Of a DNA stretch of 44,805 bases, positions 23,876-33,856 are shown in pieces (the first letter of the stretch is position 1; the number at the start of each line of letters is the position of its first letter). The DNA is from Nitrospirota bacterium. Its GTDB lineage: Bacteria > Nitrospirota > Nitrospiria > Nitrospirales > UBA8639. A program made the translations under genes and the position numbers. A model generated the notes under the pieces. That model made no database searches and was not told where the DNA came from. It worked only from the letters and a program-made list of their open reading frames with translations. The stretch lies in the NCBI GenBank assembly GCA_029864405.1, contig JAOTTP010000018.1, forward strand, positions 1 to 44,805. The letters run 5' to 3'.

Positions 23876-26335
23876 ATGAGGAAAAATATTCTGCTCATTT
23901 CGATCATGATGGTGGGACTGTGGGCCATCCATTCGCCTGGCTTCCCAAAAGATTCATCCTATTCTTCCAGCTCACACCCTTCCCGCCCTGATGTGATCTC
24001 CCTTTCTTGTCTTCGCAATCTCGATCATACCCTGACTCCCTCACAATTAGTCGGCAAATATATCTGGTTTTGTGCCACCGCAGGGAATGCCCGATTCTTT
24101 TCCTATACCTATCCGCAACGGTTAGGAATTCTCATTGATTGGTATCGAGTACTCAACACCGATGACCGGGATGATCGTTTTGAAAATTGGGGTCTGATCA
24201 ATGATCCGGACTGTTGCAAGCCCGGCGACCCTGATTGCCCCGCTCGCCACCTCACGTATGATGATACATATGGATTTGACTGGTGCCCCGGCGATGAAGC
24301 GTTACTTCCCTTTGTCGGTAAACCGTTGACAGCTGAAGGCCCGGCCTATCGAGATCCGGGGTGTGACCTTCAAGATGCTCCTGGCGATTCACTCGGTGCA
24401 TTCTCCCCTACACAGGATCATCGCCAATCTTCTTGCGATTTAGCCTTTGGCACTTCAACGGGAGCCTTAGGATTTCGAAAATTTCCCAATCCTCGCTTTG
24501 ATCGACAAGCCTGGGTCACGGTTAATGGGGAGGCTGGAACGTGGAAGGGGTACCAAGCACGATTGAATGACGCCTCCATTGAACCACCATTTTTAATCGG
24601 AATGGCCTGTGGGGCCTGTCACATTGCTTTTGATCCTCTTCATCCCCCTACCAATCCAGCCCACCCGGAATGGAAAAATATTTCGGGAACCATTGGGAAT
24701 CAATACGGAAGGATGTCCCAGATATTTACTTCCGGAATGCCGAAGAACAGCTTAGAGCAGCAAGTATTTGCTTACGCCAGGCCCGGAGTGGTGGACACGT
24801 CGGCGATTCCGACCGATTCCATCAATAATCCCGGGACGATGAGCGCCATTATCAATCTTCCCTCTCGCCCCCTCTTTCTGGAAACCGTCACCAAATGGCG
24901 AAAAGTCAGCCAATGTTCCAAGGACTCGCATCCAGATACGTGCTGGTGTGAATTTCCAGATAAATGTTGGATACGAGGAACCCAACAAGAATGGGTCCCA
25001 CACATTCTTAAAGGCGGGGAAGATAGTATCGGGCTCGAAGAAGCGTTACAACGCGTCTACATTAATATCGGCAGTTGTGGGGAAGAGGCCTGGGTCAACC
25101 ATCTGACTGATCCCTTCCAGCTTGATCCACATCAACGGAATTTTGGACAAACGCCCTTCCAGATAGCGCAAGCCAGACGCGATTGCCCTCATTTTCGAGC
25201 CATTGAGGACCGGCGGTCAGATTTAGCGAATTTCCTTCTCACGGCCCGGCCAACCGATCTGTACGTAGCCAGAGGGTTAACGGACCCAGAGGATCTAGAA
25301 GAGCAATTGGATCAGGAGTTTGGAAAGGACGCGGTCAAAAAAGGACGAGATCTTTTTCGAACGCATTGTACGAGTTGTCACTCCAGCCAGAAGATTCCAG
25401 CAGAACTCATCCAGGACTTCCGACAACCTTCTCCCAATGTCCTGCACCAGGACATTCGTCTTGATTGGCTCGGAAAGGATACCCTGATCCCCGCGACCCA
25501 GGTGGGAACGCATTGGTCACGCGCCCTCCATACCAATCATATGACCGGACATATCTGGGAAGAATTCAACGCAGATTCTCTTCGCCAGCAAAAGCCTCCT
25601 CCTAGTTTTCCAGATCCCGTGGACGGGGGAAGGGGCTATTACCGCAATATCTCCTTGTTGAGTGTGTGGGCACATGCACCCTTTTTGCACAATAATGCGA
25701 TTGGACCTGAATTGTGCGGACAGCGTGGCAAAGATTCGACTGGGAAATGGAAAGACGCTCTTTATCGGTCCCCCTATGTCACGATTCCCCCTCAAAGCGA
25801 TCAAGACCCCATTCCCGTGCCGCACCCACAGGACTGCTGGCCGTTTGATCCCAGCGTGGAAGGCCGCTATCAACTCTTCAAAGCGTCCATGGAGAGCCTG
25901 CTCAATCCCGAGAAGCGGATCCCAAAAGTCACGTTGCTCGATGAGGACATCCCCTTGCCTGTCCTTCCAAAACTGAACATTCATCCCCTGACCCGAATGC
26001 CAATAGCCTTCACTCTCTCTTTCTCCAAGGGGTTCCCCGCCGCGAAACTGGGAAATTTTAACTATAAACTGTTCATCCAGGATCTCAGGGAATTTTTGAA
26101 GAACCCTGATTCTCCGATCATTCAGGATATCGCCTCTGAATTCCACACCATGAAAAACGCGCTCACTGAGAACCCTCACCAAATCCCGATCCACACGATT
26201 CGAAAAATTTTCAAAGGGAAGTTGCGGCGATATCTCAGCAGCTCTGCCCTCATTGAAAATGAAGGCCATCCTTTTGGTGGAACACTTTCTTCTGAGGAGA
26301 AAGGCTACCTCACCGCGTTTTTGGCTACGCTGTGA
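23876..26335 (+). CDS. RoxA-like di-haem c-type cytochrome / peroxidase-family protein
   Basis: An 819-residue exported protein. A signal peptide (about residues 4-22) is followed by two c-type haem sites: CGACH at 245-249 and CTSCH at 498-502. Segments around them, such as HPEWKNISGTIGNQYGR, then ARPGVVDTS, and the late SVWAHAPFLHNN, resemble the di-haem peroxidase/oxygenase superfamily that includes MauG and the rubber oxygenase RoxA. RoxA itself is about 650 residues with two CxxCH sites about 200 apart, so this is a longer relative. It should be periplasmic and could be a peroxidase or dioxygenase; the substrate is unknown. It is the first gene of a tight operon (next start 12 bases after its stop). 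Confidence 0.8.
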   Translation: MRKNILLISIMMVGLWAIHSPGFPKDSSYSSSSHPSRPDVISLSCLRNLDHTLTPSQLVGKYIWFCATAGNARFFSYTYPQRLGILIDWYRVLNTDDRDDRFENWGLINDPDCCKPGDPDCPARHLTYDDTYGFDWCPGDEALLPFVGKPLTAEGPAYRDPGCDLQDAPGDSLGAFSPTQDHRQSSCDLAFGTSTGALGFRKFPNPRFDRQAWVTVNGEAGTWKGYQARLNDASIEPPFLIGMACGACHIAFDPLHPPTNPAHPEWKNISGTIGNQYGRMSQIFTSGMPKNSLEQQVFAYARPGVVDTSAIPTDSINNPGTMSAIINLPSRPLFLETVTKWRKVSQCSKDSHPDTCWCEFPDKCWIRGTQQEWVPHILKGGEDSIGLEEALQRVYINIGSCGEEAWVNHLTDPFQLDPHQRNFGQTPFQIAQARRDCPHFRAIEDRRSDLANFLLTARPTDLYVARGLTDPEDLEEQLDQEFGKDAVKKGRDLFRTHCTSCHSSQKIPAELIQDFRQPSPNVLHQDIRLDWLGKDTLIPATQVGTHWSRALHTNHMTGHIWEEFNADSLRQQKPPPSFPDPVDGGRGYYRNISLLSVWAHAPFLHNNAIGPELCGQRGKDSTGKWKDALYRSPYVTIPPQSDQDPIPVPHPQDCWPFDPSVEGRYQLFKASMESLLNPEKRIPKVTLLDEDIPLPVLPKLNIHPLTRMPIAFTLSFSKGFPAAKLGNFNYKLFIQDLREFLKNPDSPIIQDIASEFHTMKNALTENPHQIPIHTIRKIFKGKLRRYLSSSALIENEGHPFGGTLSSEEKGYLTAFLATL

Positions 26336-26347
26336 TTGTCCTGTTGA

Positions 26348-27316
26348 ATGCGAGAACGTATGACTCAAGATCACCTCATCCAAAAAGTTTTTTGGTTCGT
26401 TGTGGCGTTAAATATGTGGGGAATAGGAATGTCGGGCCCTGCCCTCACCGCTCAAAGTTATGCACAAGCTTCTGCCATGCAACCCGGTACATCCTCTCCT
26501 TCAGACATTTATTTCGCCCCTGTGGCTGAGGGGGACGCTCCCTCAATAGATTTTGCTCAGCTTGACCATCAGCATCCGCTCACCCTCACTCAACGGATTC
26601 ATCTCACACCTGAGTTTTTGCAAACTCTATCACAAGAACATCTGGATCAAGTTTATGCTCGCTTAACGGCCGGCACTATTCCTGATGGAGCCCTCGATGG
26701 CATTGCTTTTTTACCACAACGACAGCGGGATCCTTTTGAGGTGGCTACACAAATACTAGGCAAGATGACTTCGCCTCACACTGAAAAATATTTCACACTC
26801 ATTCAAAACTCCTGGACAGAGCTTTGGAAAGGGAAAGTTTTCGATCGTAGTCAAAAAAGCCTACAAAACCGCGTCAATCTCACGCTGATCCACAGCATGG
26901 CCCCTCTCCTAGGCGAACAGTTTGCCCAACGGGTTCAACAGCTCCCAAAGGACTCTTTGTTGTTTCCAGCTAAAGTGTACTGCGGGCAAAGCAAGCTCGA
27001 TAGTCGACGAGAGTCAATTATCCTAGACTATGCGTACACAGATGACCTCCCTCACTATCGAGAAGGGATTGATTATTTGGCCGGTCGCAACGGGTTGGAA
27101 ATTCGCGACGAACTTCGCATGCTTCGGCCAGGATTTTACTTGGGACGAGCCTATATGGGGAAATTCTTTTTGATCAATTTCACTTTAATGAATCATGCCA
27201 TCGCTCAGGATTGGGAACGACAAGTCACACGGCAGAACTCGCTCTCCACCACTCAGCCGGTCTTTCAAGAAGAATGCAGGACCGGGAAACACGACGCCAA
27301 ACACCCAGGCGGGTAA
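26348..27316 (+). CDS. Exported protein of unknown function in haem operon
   Basis: A 322-residue protein with an N-terminal signal-like helix (about residues 14-35). The C-terminal half contains a conserved-looking stretch (VYCGQSKLDSRRESIILDYA, then REGIDYLAGRNGLEIRDE, and GRAYMGKFFLINFTL), which suggests a compact beta-rich domain. I recognise no catalytic motif and no haem site. The ATG at 26360 is an alternative start. It lies 12 bases after the RoxA-like gene and 24 bases before the second di-haem gene, so it very likely works with them, perhaps as a binding or accessory protein. Confidence 0.75.
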   Translation: MRERMTQDHLIQKVFWFVVALNMWGIGMSGPALTAQSYAQASAMQPGTSSPSDIYFAPVAEGDAPSIDFAQLDHQHPLTLTQRIHLTPEFLQTLSQEHLDQVYARLTAGTIPDGALDGIAFLPQRQRDPFEVATQILGKMTSPHTEKYFTLIQNSWTELWKGKVFDRSQKSLQNRVNLTLIHSMAPLLGEQFAQRVQQLPKDSLLFPAKVYCGQSKLDSRRESIILDYAYTDDLPHYREGIDYLAGRNGLEIRDELRMLRPGFYLGRAYMGKFFLINFTLMNHAIAQDWERQVTRQNSLSTTQPVFQEECRTGKHDAKHPGG

Positions 27317-27340
27317 TCACCATTTCCAGAGTACACGTCA

Positions 27341-29722
27341 ATGGAGATTCAGAGAGTCCAGACAACCCGATTTTCCTCCTGGAAGGCACATGCCGGTGTC
27401 TTCCTCATTGCCTGTGTTCTGATCCTGGAGCTTCTCCCCATTTTCGGGGTGAGTGAGGACAAGCGTGTGTGGGCCAATGCTCACGCCTCGGAAGATTTTT
27501 CCCGGCCAACCTGGGTTGTCGACCCGACCAATCCTGGAGAAGATACCCCGCCAGTGGGGCGTTCACTATTTGATCTTCTCGTTTCCCGACAGGATGGAGA
27601 ACACCTGATCTATGATGTCCCATTTCCCTTTTCCGCGTTGCTTAAAAAAATTGAGACGACCGTCGGCTCAGAGAGATCGTCTTCACTCTTTACGGTGCTC
27701 CTGGTTCCATTCGGTCGCTCGCTTCAACGTCATGCCGCTCAACCTGACTTTTTCCGTTTCCCCCGAGTCCTCGCCACCGTTGCGACCGAAGCAGAGACTG
27801 ACACCACGTTCCCGAGTCTTTATCTCAAAGACAGATTATTTTTGGCCTATCAGGAGAAAGCCGCGATTGTCGAGGTCATTAGTTACAATGAAGCCGCAGG
27901 TCGGTTTGAATTTCAAATTGTCCGCAATTTCCAACCGGGGACATCGCCTGAAGTACTTTACGCCAATCGAAAAGTTTGTACTGTCTGCCATCAAAATCAC
28001 GCACCCATCTTCCCTGATCCGTTGTGGAATGAAACAAATGCCAACCCCGCCATCCATGCGTTCTTGCAATCAGCCCAAAGCCCATTTTCCTCTCTTCCCC
28101 ATGGAGTGGATATGGCTTCCGCATTTGACGTCGCGACAGATCGAGCCAATGAGCTACTCGCCTATGACAAGCTCTGGCAAGAAGGATGTGACGCTCCGGT
28201 CTTCCCTCTGCAATCGATCGAATGTCGTGGCAACCTCTTTATCCGTGCGCTCCAACAACGTCTCAGTGGGAGCAGCCCCCTTCTTACGCGTTCGTCTTCT
28301 CAACAATATGCGCTCCTCTCCCCACTTCCACAATTATGGAAAGCACGATGGCCCCATGGCTTATGGATTCCCAATCCGAATATACCTAATCGTGTACTGG
28401 CAGATTTCCTCCCTACTATTGCTCCAGAGGCTTCCGGGCTCTCCCCTTCCCTGAGACCTATGAATAGCCACGCGTTCCTTCATCCCTTGATGGATCCAGC
28501 CACTCCACGACCAGCTCTGACCACCTGGACCTTTTCGCCTCCTGACGATACCTTCCCTTTGATTCAGGTGATGACCGGTCTGTCGAATCTTTTCTCCGCG
28601 GCTGACATCCAACAACTCGATCAGCAACTGGTGAACCTTGGCCAACAGCAGCACAGACCAGCCATGGACTTTCATAGCGATTGCCACACATCCATTCATA
28701 CAAATTCTGAGAGCGGGGTTCATCTGAAGATGCAGTGCCACCCCTCCCCCACCTCCCAGGTCGAGCCGGGGCAATCCTTTTCCCTCACCGGTCGTGTATC
28801 GTTTGACCAGGGCCAATTCCAAACGGGCACGCTTTCTCATTTACAGATCGGCCAGGGAGAAGACCACGCCCATGTGACCATCCAAGACGCGTCGTTCCGG
28901 GAGGAAGGCACCCGAGGGCTGTTGACCTTGCGTATGACTCAATCTCCTTCAGGACTTCACGCCCGGACCAACGATGGCAATCTCATTCAATCGATTGATC
29001 TCACTTGGGACATGCCTCTCACCGAAACGGGAGTCTCTCAGGAGAGTACCGTCGTTAGCAGAGGGACGCTCAAGACTCTCTCTGACTTTTCCCTGGTGCA
29101 GGAGGCGGTGCAGACAATGCAAGAGGAAACGCTCAAGTGGCAAACTGATGTCTTAGGCCATGTACCCTTTCGCCGGGGAAAACTGCTCGCAACCCTCTTT
29201 CAGTATCTTGGTCTTCCTGAAGGAACCTGGTGTTGCGAATCCCAGGCGAATTTCCCACCCGTGGTACTGGAGGCCCATCCTTCCCACATCAACATTGCCG
29301 ATAGTACGGACACCCTCTCGACCCCATTTCACCTTTTAGATAAATATTGTGGAGACTGTCATCATGGGGTGGATCCTGCTCCCCCGAATTTTTTACATGG
29401 TTCTATAGATCAGATAGGGGAAAATCTGGCACAGTGTGCCGAACGAATGTATGTTCGCCTCAGCATGTGGGATGTCGCTCCGGCTCAACGCGGCCTATCC
29501 CCTATGCCTCCAGCCACGGCATTACCTCGATTGACCACTGGATCCAGCCATTGGCCACAGCAAGAGGAGGCCCGGTTGCTCAAACAATATTTCCTCAAAC
29601 TCCTAGAAGAGCAAGGCAAATCCCCGCCTTCAATAGCGGACCTGAATCCCCCACGCTATGATGGGCTCTCTCAGTGCCTTTCTCCCTCAAATCTCATGGT
29701 GCCAGATTCACCTTCTTCGTAA
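27341..29722 (+). CDS. Exported di-haem c-type cytochrome protein
   Basis: A 793-residue protein with an N-terminal membrane or signal helix (about residues 17-36) and two CxxCH haem sites far apart: CTVCH at residues 213-217 and CGDCH at 670-674. The region around the first reads KVCTVCHQNHAPIFPDPLW; the second reads DKYCGDCHHGVDPAPPNF. The roughly 450-residue middle has no signature I recognise. It is probably periplasmic and may be the electron-transfer partner of the first gene's product. It is the third gene of the operon, followed 7 bases later by the sensor kinase gene. Confidence 0.78.
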   Translation: MEIQRVQTTRFSSWKAHAGVFLIACVLILELLPIFGVSEDKRVWANAHASEDFSRPTWVVDPTNPGEDTPPVGRSLFDLLVSRQDGEHLIYDVPFPFSALLKKIETTVGSERSSSLFTVLLVPFGRSLQRHAAQPDFFRFPRVLATVATEAETDTTFPSLYLKDRLFLAYQEKAAIVEVISYNEAAGRFEFQIVRNFQPGTSPEVLYANRKVCTVCHQNHAPIFPDPLWNETNANPAIHAFLQSAQSPFSSLPHGVDMASAFDVATDRANELLAYDKLWQEGCDAPVFPLQSIECRGNLFIRALQQRLSGSSPLLTRSSSQQYALLSPLPQLWKARWPHGLWIPNPNIPNRVLADFLPTIAPEASGLSPSLRPMNSHAFLHPLMDPATPRPALTTWTFSPPDDTFPLIQVMTGLSNLFSAADIQQLDQQLVNLGQQQHRPAMDFHSDCHTSIHTNSESGVHLKMQCHPSPTSQVEPGQSFSLTGRVSFDQGQFQTGTLSHLQIGQGEDHAHVTIQDASFREEGTRGLLTLRMTQSPSGLHARTNDGNLIQSIDLTWDMPLTETGVSQESTVVSRGTLKTLSDFSLVQEAVQTMQEETLKWQTDVLGHVPFRRGKLLATLFQYLGLPEGTWCCESQANFPPVVLEAHPSHINIADSTDTLSTPFHLLDKYCGDCHHGVDPAPPNFLHGSIDQIGENLAQCAERMYVRLSMWDVAPAQRGLSPMPPATALPRLTTGSSHWPQQEEARLLKQYFLKLLEEQGKSPPSIADLNPPRYDGLSQCLSPSNLMVPDSPSS

Positions 29723-29729
29723 CCAACCC

Positions 29730-32450
29730 ATGAACCCGACCCCACCCATTGTGCTTTTATCGAAAGACCACACGATTCTGGAAAGACCGCGAATGGAGTT
29801 CCGTCCGTTCGGCATAGAGAAAGGCCGCAAGATCCGTGACGTCACTGGTGTGAAAGTTAATGCCTATATCACTTATTTGGAAGAAAGCATCGCACGAAAA
29901 CAGGGCGCCCAAGCGGGAACAGAAGCCGTCCAAACATTATGCACCTTGTTGAATGCGCGCATCTCTGATCCCACATACCACGTCACGCCTTCTTTTCTTG
30001 GGAATGTCTGGAATAGCTATTCCTATGAGTTTGTCTGTTTCCTCAGCGAGTTTTGCATCCTTCTCTCAGAGGATCCGACATTTCAATTTCACGCCGGAAA
30101 AGCCAAGTTCATTTCTCCTGTCATTCAGACCCTCGGACGCCCGTTTTCTCTTCCACAAATTTTCAAAATGTTCCCGCATTTTGGGCAGAAGTTTGCGAAA
30201 GATTCTATCGAGTTTGGCGTCGGAAAAGTGACTGATCGTTCAGCCATTCTCCGGATGAAATTTACCGATCATATCTATGAACAATTTGGTCCCTATCGCC
30301 GACGGTGTGCGGAACAAATCTGTCAGGCCTCTCAAGCTGCGCTGTCCGCCGTCCCGCAAGACATCCACCACCAAGGCTATGCCGCCATTACAGAACGGCA
30401 ATGTATCGCAAAAGACGATGAATGGTGCGAATGGGAATTCACCTGGACCCAAAGAAAAACCTTTCCTGTGATCTGGTCAATGGGCGGTCTTGTTGCCGGG
30501 CTTCTGGCCTTTCTCTACCTCCAAGTCTGGCATCCCTCCTTAACCATTCTCGAATGTGCGTTGTTGACCTTGGCTCCCACAGGCCTGGGATGGCTCGCCA
30601 TGGTCTACCGACTAAAGAAGCACAGGATTCAATGGGATCAGTTAATCCAGGAACAACTCGAAACCGTTGAAAGGCAGCATGAGGAACTTCGTGAATCGTA
30701 TCTGGATCTGGAGCAAACCAGTGTAGAACTTCGCCGAACCGTGACCCAGCTTACGGTTCTCCATGAGGCTGGATTGCTCTTTAGTTCTTCCCTGGACCGT
30801 GAGACCGTGATTCACCATATCTTGGCGGTCCTTACCAAAAAATTCAATTATGAACGCGCCATGCTCTCCTTTTATGACTCCGCTCGCAAGGTGGCGTATG
30901 ATGCGCGCCTTGCCGGAGTCTCTGATGAAGTCGCGTCAGAAATTCGATCCATGGAAATTCCTATTACCACGCGGACCAGTTTGGAAGGAAAGCTGCTGTT
31001 GCAAGGTCAGCCCATTCTCATTGAGGACATTCATGCTCCACAGATTTGGTCGGAACTCCATCCCTTGAATCAGAATGCCGCCAACATGCTTCAAGTGAAA
31101 TCCCTGGTGGGCGTGCCGATTATCGTGAAAGAGCAGATCATCGGATGCTTGGTGATTGATCGCAACGTGGCGCCCCCCCTCAACCACCATGATGTGGAGA
31201 TCATGTTGACCTTTGCGGCTCAAGCTGGTCTGGCATTGGATAACACCAACGCCTACCAACAAATTGCTGAACTCAATGCCAATTTGGAAGAACGGGTTCA
31301 AGTACGAACGAAAGAATTAGAGGTGGCCAATACTCAACTTCAAGAACATGACCGGTACCGTTCTCAGTTTGTCGCGCATGTCTCCCATGAACTTCGAAGT
31401 CCGTTAACGAGCATGAAAGGATTTGTGGAGAATATGGTAGACGGGTTAACCGGGCCAATCAGCCAGAAACAAGAGCAATATCTCACCCGCATCCAAACCA
31501 ATATTGGGCGACTCACTCACATGATCGTGGACCTGTTGGACCGGGCTAAGCTGGAAGCAGGCAAAATGGAGGTGAGCATCAACACGGTACTGATTGTCCC
31601 CCTGGTAAAGGACATTGTTGAACAGTTCCAACCGTTGGCTTACGCGAAAGGGCAACAGTTAACACTCTGGGAACCTCCGTCCCCGCTGACCGTCCTGGCC
31701 GATGGCGATAAGGTCAATCAAATAGTAAATAACCTGATTGAAAATGCCATAAAATACACTCCTCACGGGGGGGCAATTTCTGTCAAAATCCGGCCAGACC
31801 ATAACCAACGTGTCGAGATTTCGGTCACGGATACTGGTGAAGGTATTCCGCCCCTTGCGCTTCCCCACATTTTCACCCCTTTTTTCAGAATTAAACGGAA
31901 CCGTCCTCTCTCGATTCAGGGTTTAGGCTTGGGCCTCTCGATTACCAAGCAATTGCTTGAGCTTCAACATGGGACTATTGAGGTGAGTAGCCAAGAAGAT
32001 CAGGGAACCACGTTTACCATTACCCTTCCGCATCACGCACCGCCCACGACCACACCAACACGACCTCTTGATAACAATCGCATCTTAGTGGTCGATGATG
32101 ACCCGGATATTTGCGAGTTTCTTGTGGACCGATTAAAAGGGGAGGGATTTCAGGTAGATTCGGCATCGAATGGGCAAGAAGCCCTTCTCGCGACAGCCAC
32201 AACGGCCTTTGCGGGGATTTTTCTGGACATTGGCCTCCCGGATATCAGTGGATTGGTTGTCTTAGAACAAATACGTGTCAACCATCCCAGGCTTCCCGTC
32301 ATTATGGTTACCGCCACAAAAGCTGAAGATCGCGCCAAATCTGCTATGGAAAAAGGGGCGAATGCCTATCTTCTCAAACCTCTAGACCCGACACAGTTTT
32401 CGTATGTTCTTCGCGAGTGGTTTCAAGCAGATAAACAGCCCACTCCTTAA
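29730..32450 (+). CDS. Hybrid sensor histidine kinase / response regulator with GAF domain
   Basis: A 906-residue signalling protein. The order is an N-terminal sensor-like domain (about residues 20-240) ending in a Cys/Trp-rich segment (CIAKDDEWCEWEFTW) reminiscent of V4R/XylR-N or haem-NO-binding-type sensors, then two membrane helices (about 250-300) and a coiled coil. A GAF domain (about 340-500) follows, then HisKA with His553 (HVSHELRSP), HATPase with NLIENAIKYTPHGG and GLGLGLSIT, and a C-terminal receiver with phospho-acceptor Asp833 (FLDIGLPD) and the late Lys of KPLD. The ATG at 29730 is chosen because an ATG at 29658 lies inside the upstream gene; 29793 is possible too. Its place at the end of the haem operon suggests it senses a product or redox state linked to those proteins. 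Confidence 0.87.
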   Translation: MNPTPPIVLLSKDHTILERPRMEFRPFGIEKGRKIRDVTGVKVNAYITYLEESIARKQGAQAGTEAVQTLCTLLNARISDPTYHVTPSFLGNVWNSYSYEFVCFLSEFCILLSEDPTFQFHAGKAKFISPVIQTLGRPFSLPQIFKMFPHFGQKFAKDSIEFGVGKVTDRSAILRMKFTDHIYEQFGPYRRRCAEQICQASQAALSAVPQDIHHQGYAAITERQCIAKDDEWCEWEFTWTQRKTFPVIWSMGGLVAGLLAFLYLQVWHPSLTILECALLTLAPTGLGWLAMVYRLKKHRIQWDQLIQEQLETVERQHEELRESYLDLEQTSVELRRTVTQLTVLHEAGLLFSSSLDRETVIHHILAVLTKKFNYERAMLSFYDSARKVAYDARLAGVSDEVASEIRSMEIPITTRTSLEGKLLLQGQPILIEDIHAPQIWSELHPLNQNAANMLQVKSLVGVPIIVKEQIIGCLVIDRNVAPPLNHHDVEIMLTFAAQAGLALDNTNAYQQIAELNANLEERVQVRTKELEVANTQLQEHDRYRSQFVAHVSHELRSPLTSMKGFVENMVDGLTGPISQKQEQYLTRIQTNIGRLTHMIVDLLDRAKLEAGKMEVSINTVLIVPLVKDIVEQFQPLAYAKGQQLTLWEPPSPLTVLADGDKVNQIVNNLIENAIKYTPHGGAISVKIRPDHNQRVEISVTDTGEGIPPLALPHIFTPFFRIKRNRPLSIQGLGLGLSITKQLLELQHGTIEVSSQEDQGTTFTITLPHHAPPTTTPTRPLDNNRILVVDDDPDICEFLVDRLKGEGFQVDSASNGQEALLATATTAFAGIFLDIGLPDISGLVVLEQIRVNHPRLPVIMVTATKAEDRAKSAMEKGANAYLLKPLDPTQFSYVLREWFQADKQPTP

Positions 32451-32926
32451 TCTTTTTCCAGCCTATCGACCCTTCCACACTGCCTATTAGGATTTGGAAG
32501 GATTCTGAACCCGACAAGGCCCAATCTTTTGGCACCCCAGCTAAGGACTTGTCCTTCCTAAAATCCAACGTTGCTGAAGCCGCTTAAATACGCTAGATTC
32601 CCCTCCAACAAAACCACTTTCAAATTTTCGCTCCTTAAAAATAATTCTTCCTTACCCAACCGCCCATTTAAAGAAATCTCTTGGTCATAGTAAGGAGCCA
32701 GACCCAGCAGTGGACCCCGAGGAACTCAACCCAGTTAAAGAGGAGAATATCTTGAAGATTTTGCTTCACAGCATTTGAGATTATCCAGACAGGCCACGCA
32801 TACGATAGAATTGCCTCTGAGAACTTGTTGGCTGAGGGGACATTCCCATTGTGAATTCCAATAAATTACGATGATCGTGCGCTTCATGTTTTGACGTATA
32901 ATTCTCTATTTTCATGAGAGGAAGAC
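32451..32926. other. Intergenic stretch with a possible promoter
   Basis: No gene is supportable. A perfect -10-like TATAAT (32897-32902) lies 24 bases before the GTG at 32927, but no convincing -35 is at the right distance. GAGAGGAAGA provides a ribosome binding site directly before the start. Confidence 0.4.
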
Positions 32927-33856
32927 GTGCCCAACACCTTAGCCCACATCGGAGTGCAAGGCGTTCTGAATCAGATTGTTAAACCTGGGATCGACCCCAA
33001 ATTGGTGTGCCTGGGTTGCTTGCTTCCAGACATCCCATGGATCTTCCAAAGAGTCCTGATTGGAATCTTGCCGGGAAGCGATCCTTATACCATTCGACTC
33101 TACTGTATCGCTCAAGCATCCTTATTCGTCACGTTGGTGTTATGCGGGGCCTTGGCCTTCCTTTCAAAAACGCCTAGAACAGTCTTCCTGATTCTCGGAC
33201 TCAACGTTCTCCTTCATCTCGTGCTTGATGCGCTTCAAACCAAATGGGCCAATGGCGTCCATCTCTTTGCCCCACTATCATGGGACTTATGGAATGTGGG
33301 GTTATTTTGGCCGGAAAGTCTTCCAACCTATATCATGACAGGGAGTGGCTTATTCTATATAGGATGGCAATGGCGAAAGGGGATATCACAGCCTCTCCCA
33401 ATCTCGCCCTTGTCACCTTTCAAAGTGGCGATATCGGCGTCGTTACTCATGTTGTATTTCACGTTCCCTTTGGTCCTTTTAGAAGGACCTCGAAACGCCA
33501 ATAACCATTTCGTCCAAACTCTTGAAGAAACCGAGACCAGGCCGGGGCGTCTTCTGGAACTGGATCGGCCATCTTATATGAAAACTTCCGCAGGAGATAT
33601 GATTGGGTTATTCAATGGTGAAAAAATCAGCACCACTCAAGAGATTCTGGATCACTCAGCTATCGTTTCGGTTCGTGGACGTTTTGTGACGCCCACCCAA
33701 TTAGAGGTTCTTGAATTTCATGAACATTCCAGCTGGTTCCGGGATATAAGCACCTACCTGGGCATCCTTCTACTCTTTGGCATGTGGTTGGGGGCTTTTC
33801 TTAAACAAGGTATCCTCCCCTATTCACACAAATCCAAAAACCTTTCAAATAAGTAA
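32927..33856 (+). CDS. Membrane protein, metal-dependent-hydrolase-like (YdjM/DUF457-like)
   Basis: A 309-residue integral membrane protein starting at GTG after GAGAGGAAGA. The first residues (MPNTLAHIG), the early PDIPW and the HLVLDALQTKW segment, followed by FAPLSWDLWNVGLFWPE, fit the YdjM/LexA-regulated membrane metal-dependent hydrolase group, where His and Asp residues on helices bind metal. About four helices lie in the first 170 residues, one near 175-195 and one near 275-295, with a soluble beta-rich stretch of about 80 residues between the last two. Substrate unknown. The gene seems monocistronic. Confidence 0.65.
   Translation: MPNTLAHIGVQGVLNQIVKPGIDPKLVCLGCLLPDIPWIFQRVLIGILPGSDPYTIRLYCIAQASLFVTLVLCGALAFLSKTPRTVFLILGLNVLLHLVLDALQTKWANGVHLFAPLSWDLWNVGLFWPESLPTYIMTGSGLFYIGWQWRKGISQPLPISPLSPFKVAISASLLMLYFTFPLVLLEGPRNANNHFVQTLEETETRPGRLLELDRPSYMKTSAGDMIGLFNGEKISTTQEILDHSAIVSVRGRFVTPTQLEVLEFHEHSSWFRDISTYLGILLLFGMWLGAFLKQGILPYSHKSKNLSNK

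Noticed and set aside
32891-32902. TTGACG directly abutting TATAAT as a promoter
   Set aside because: The two hexamers are adjacent with no spacer, so they cannot form a sigma-70 -35/-10 pair; only the -10-like match is noted.
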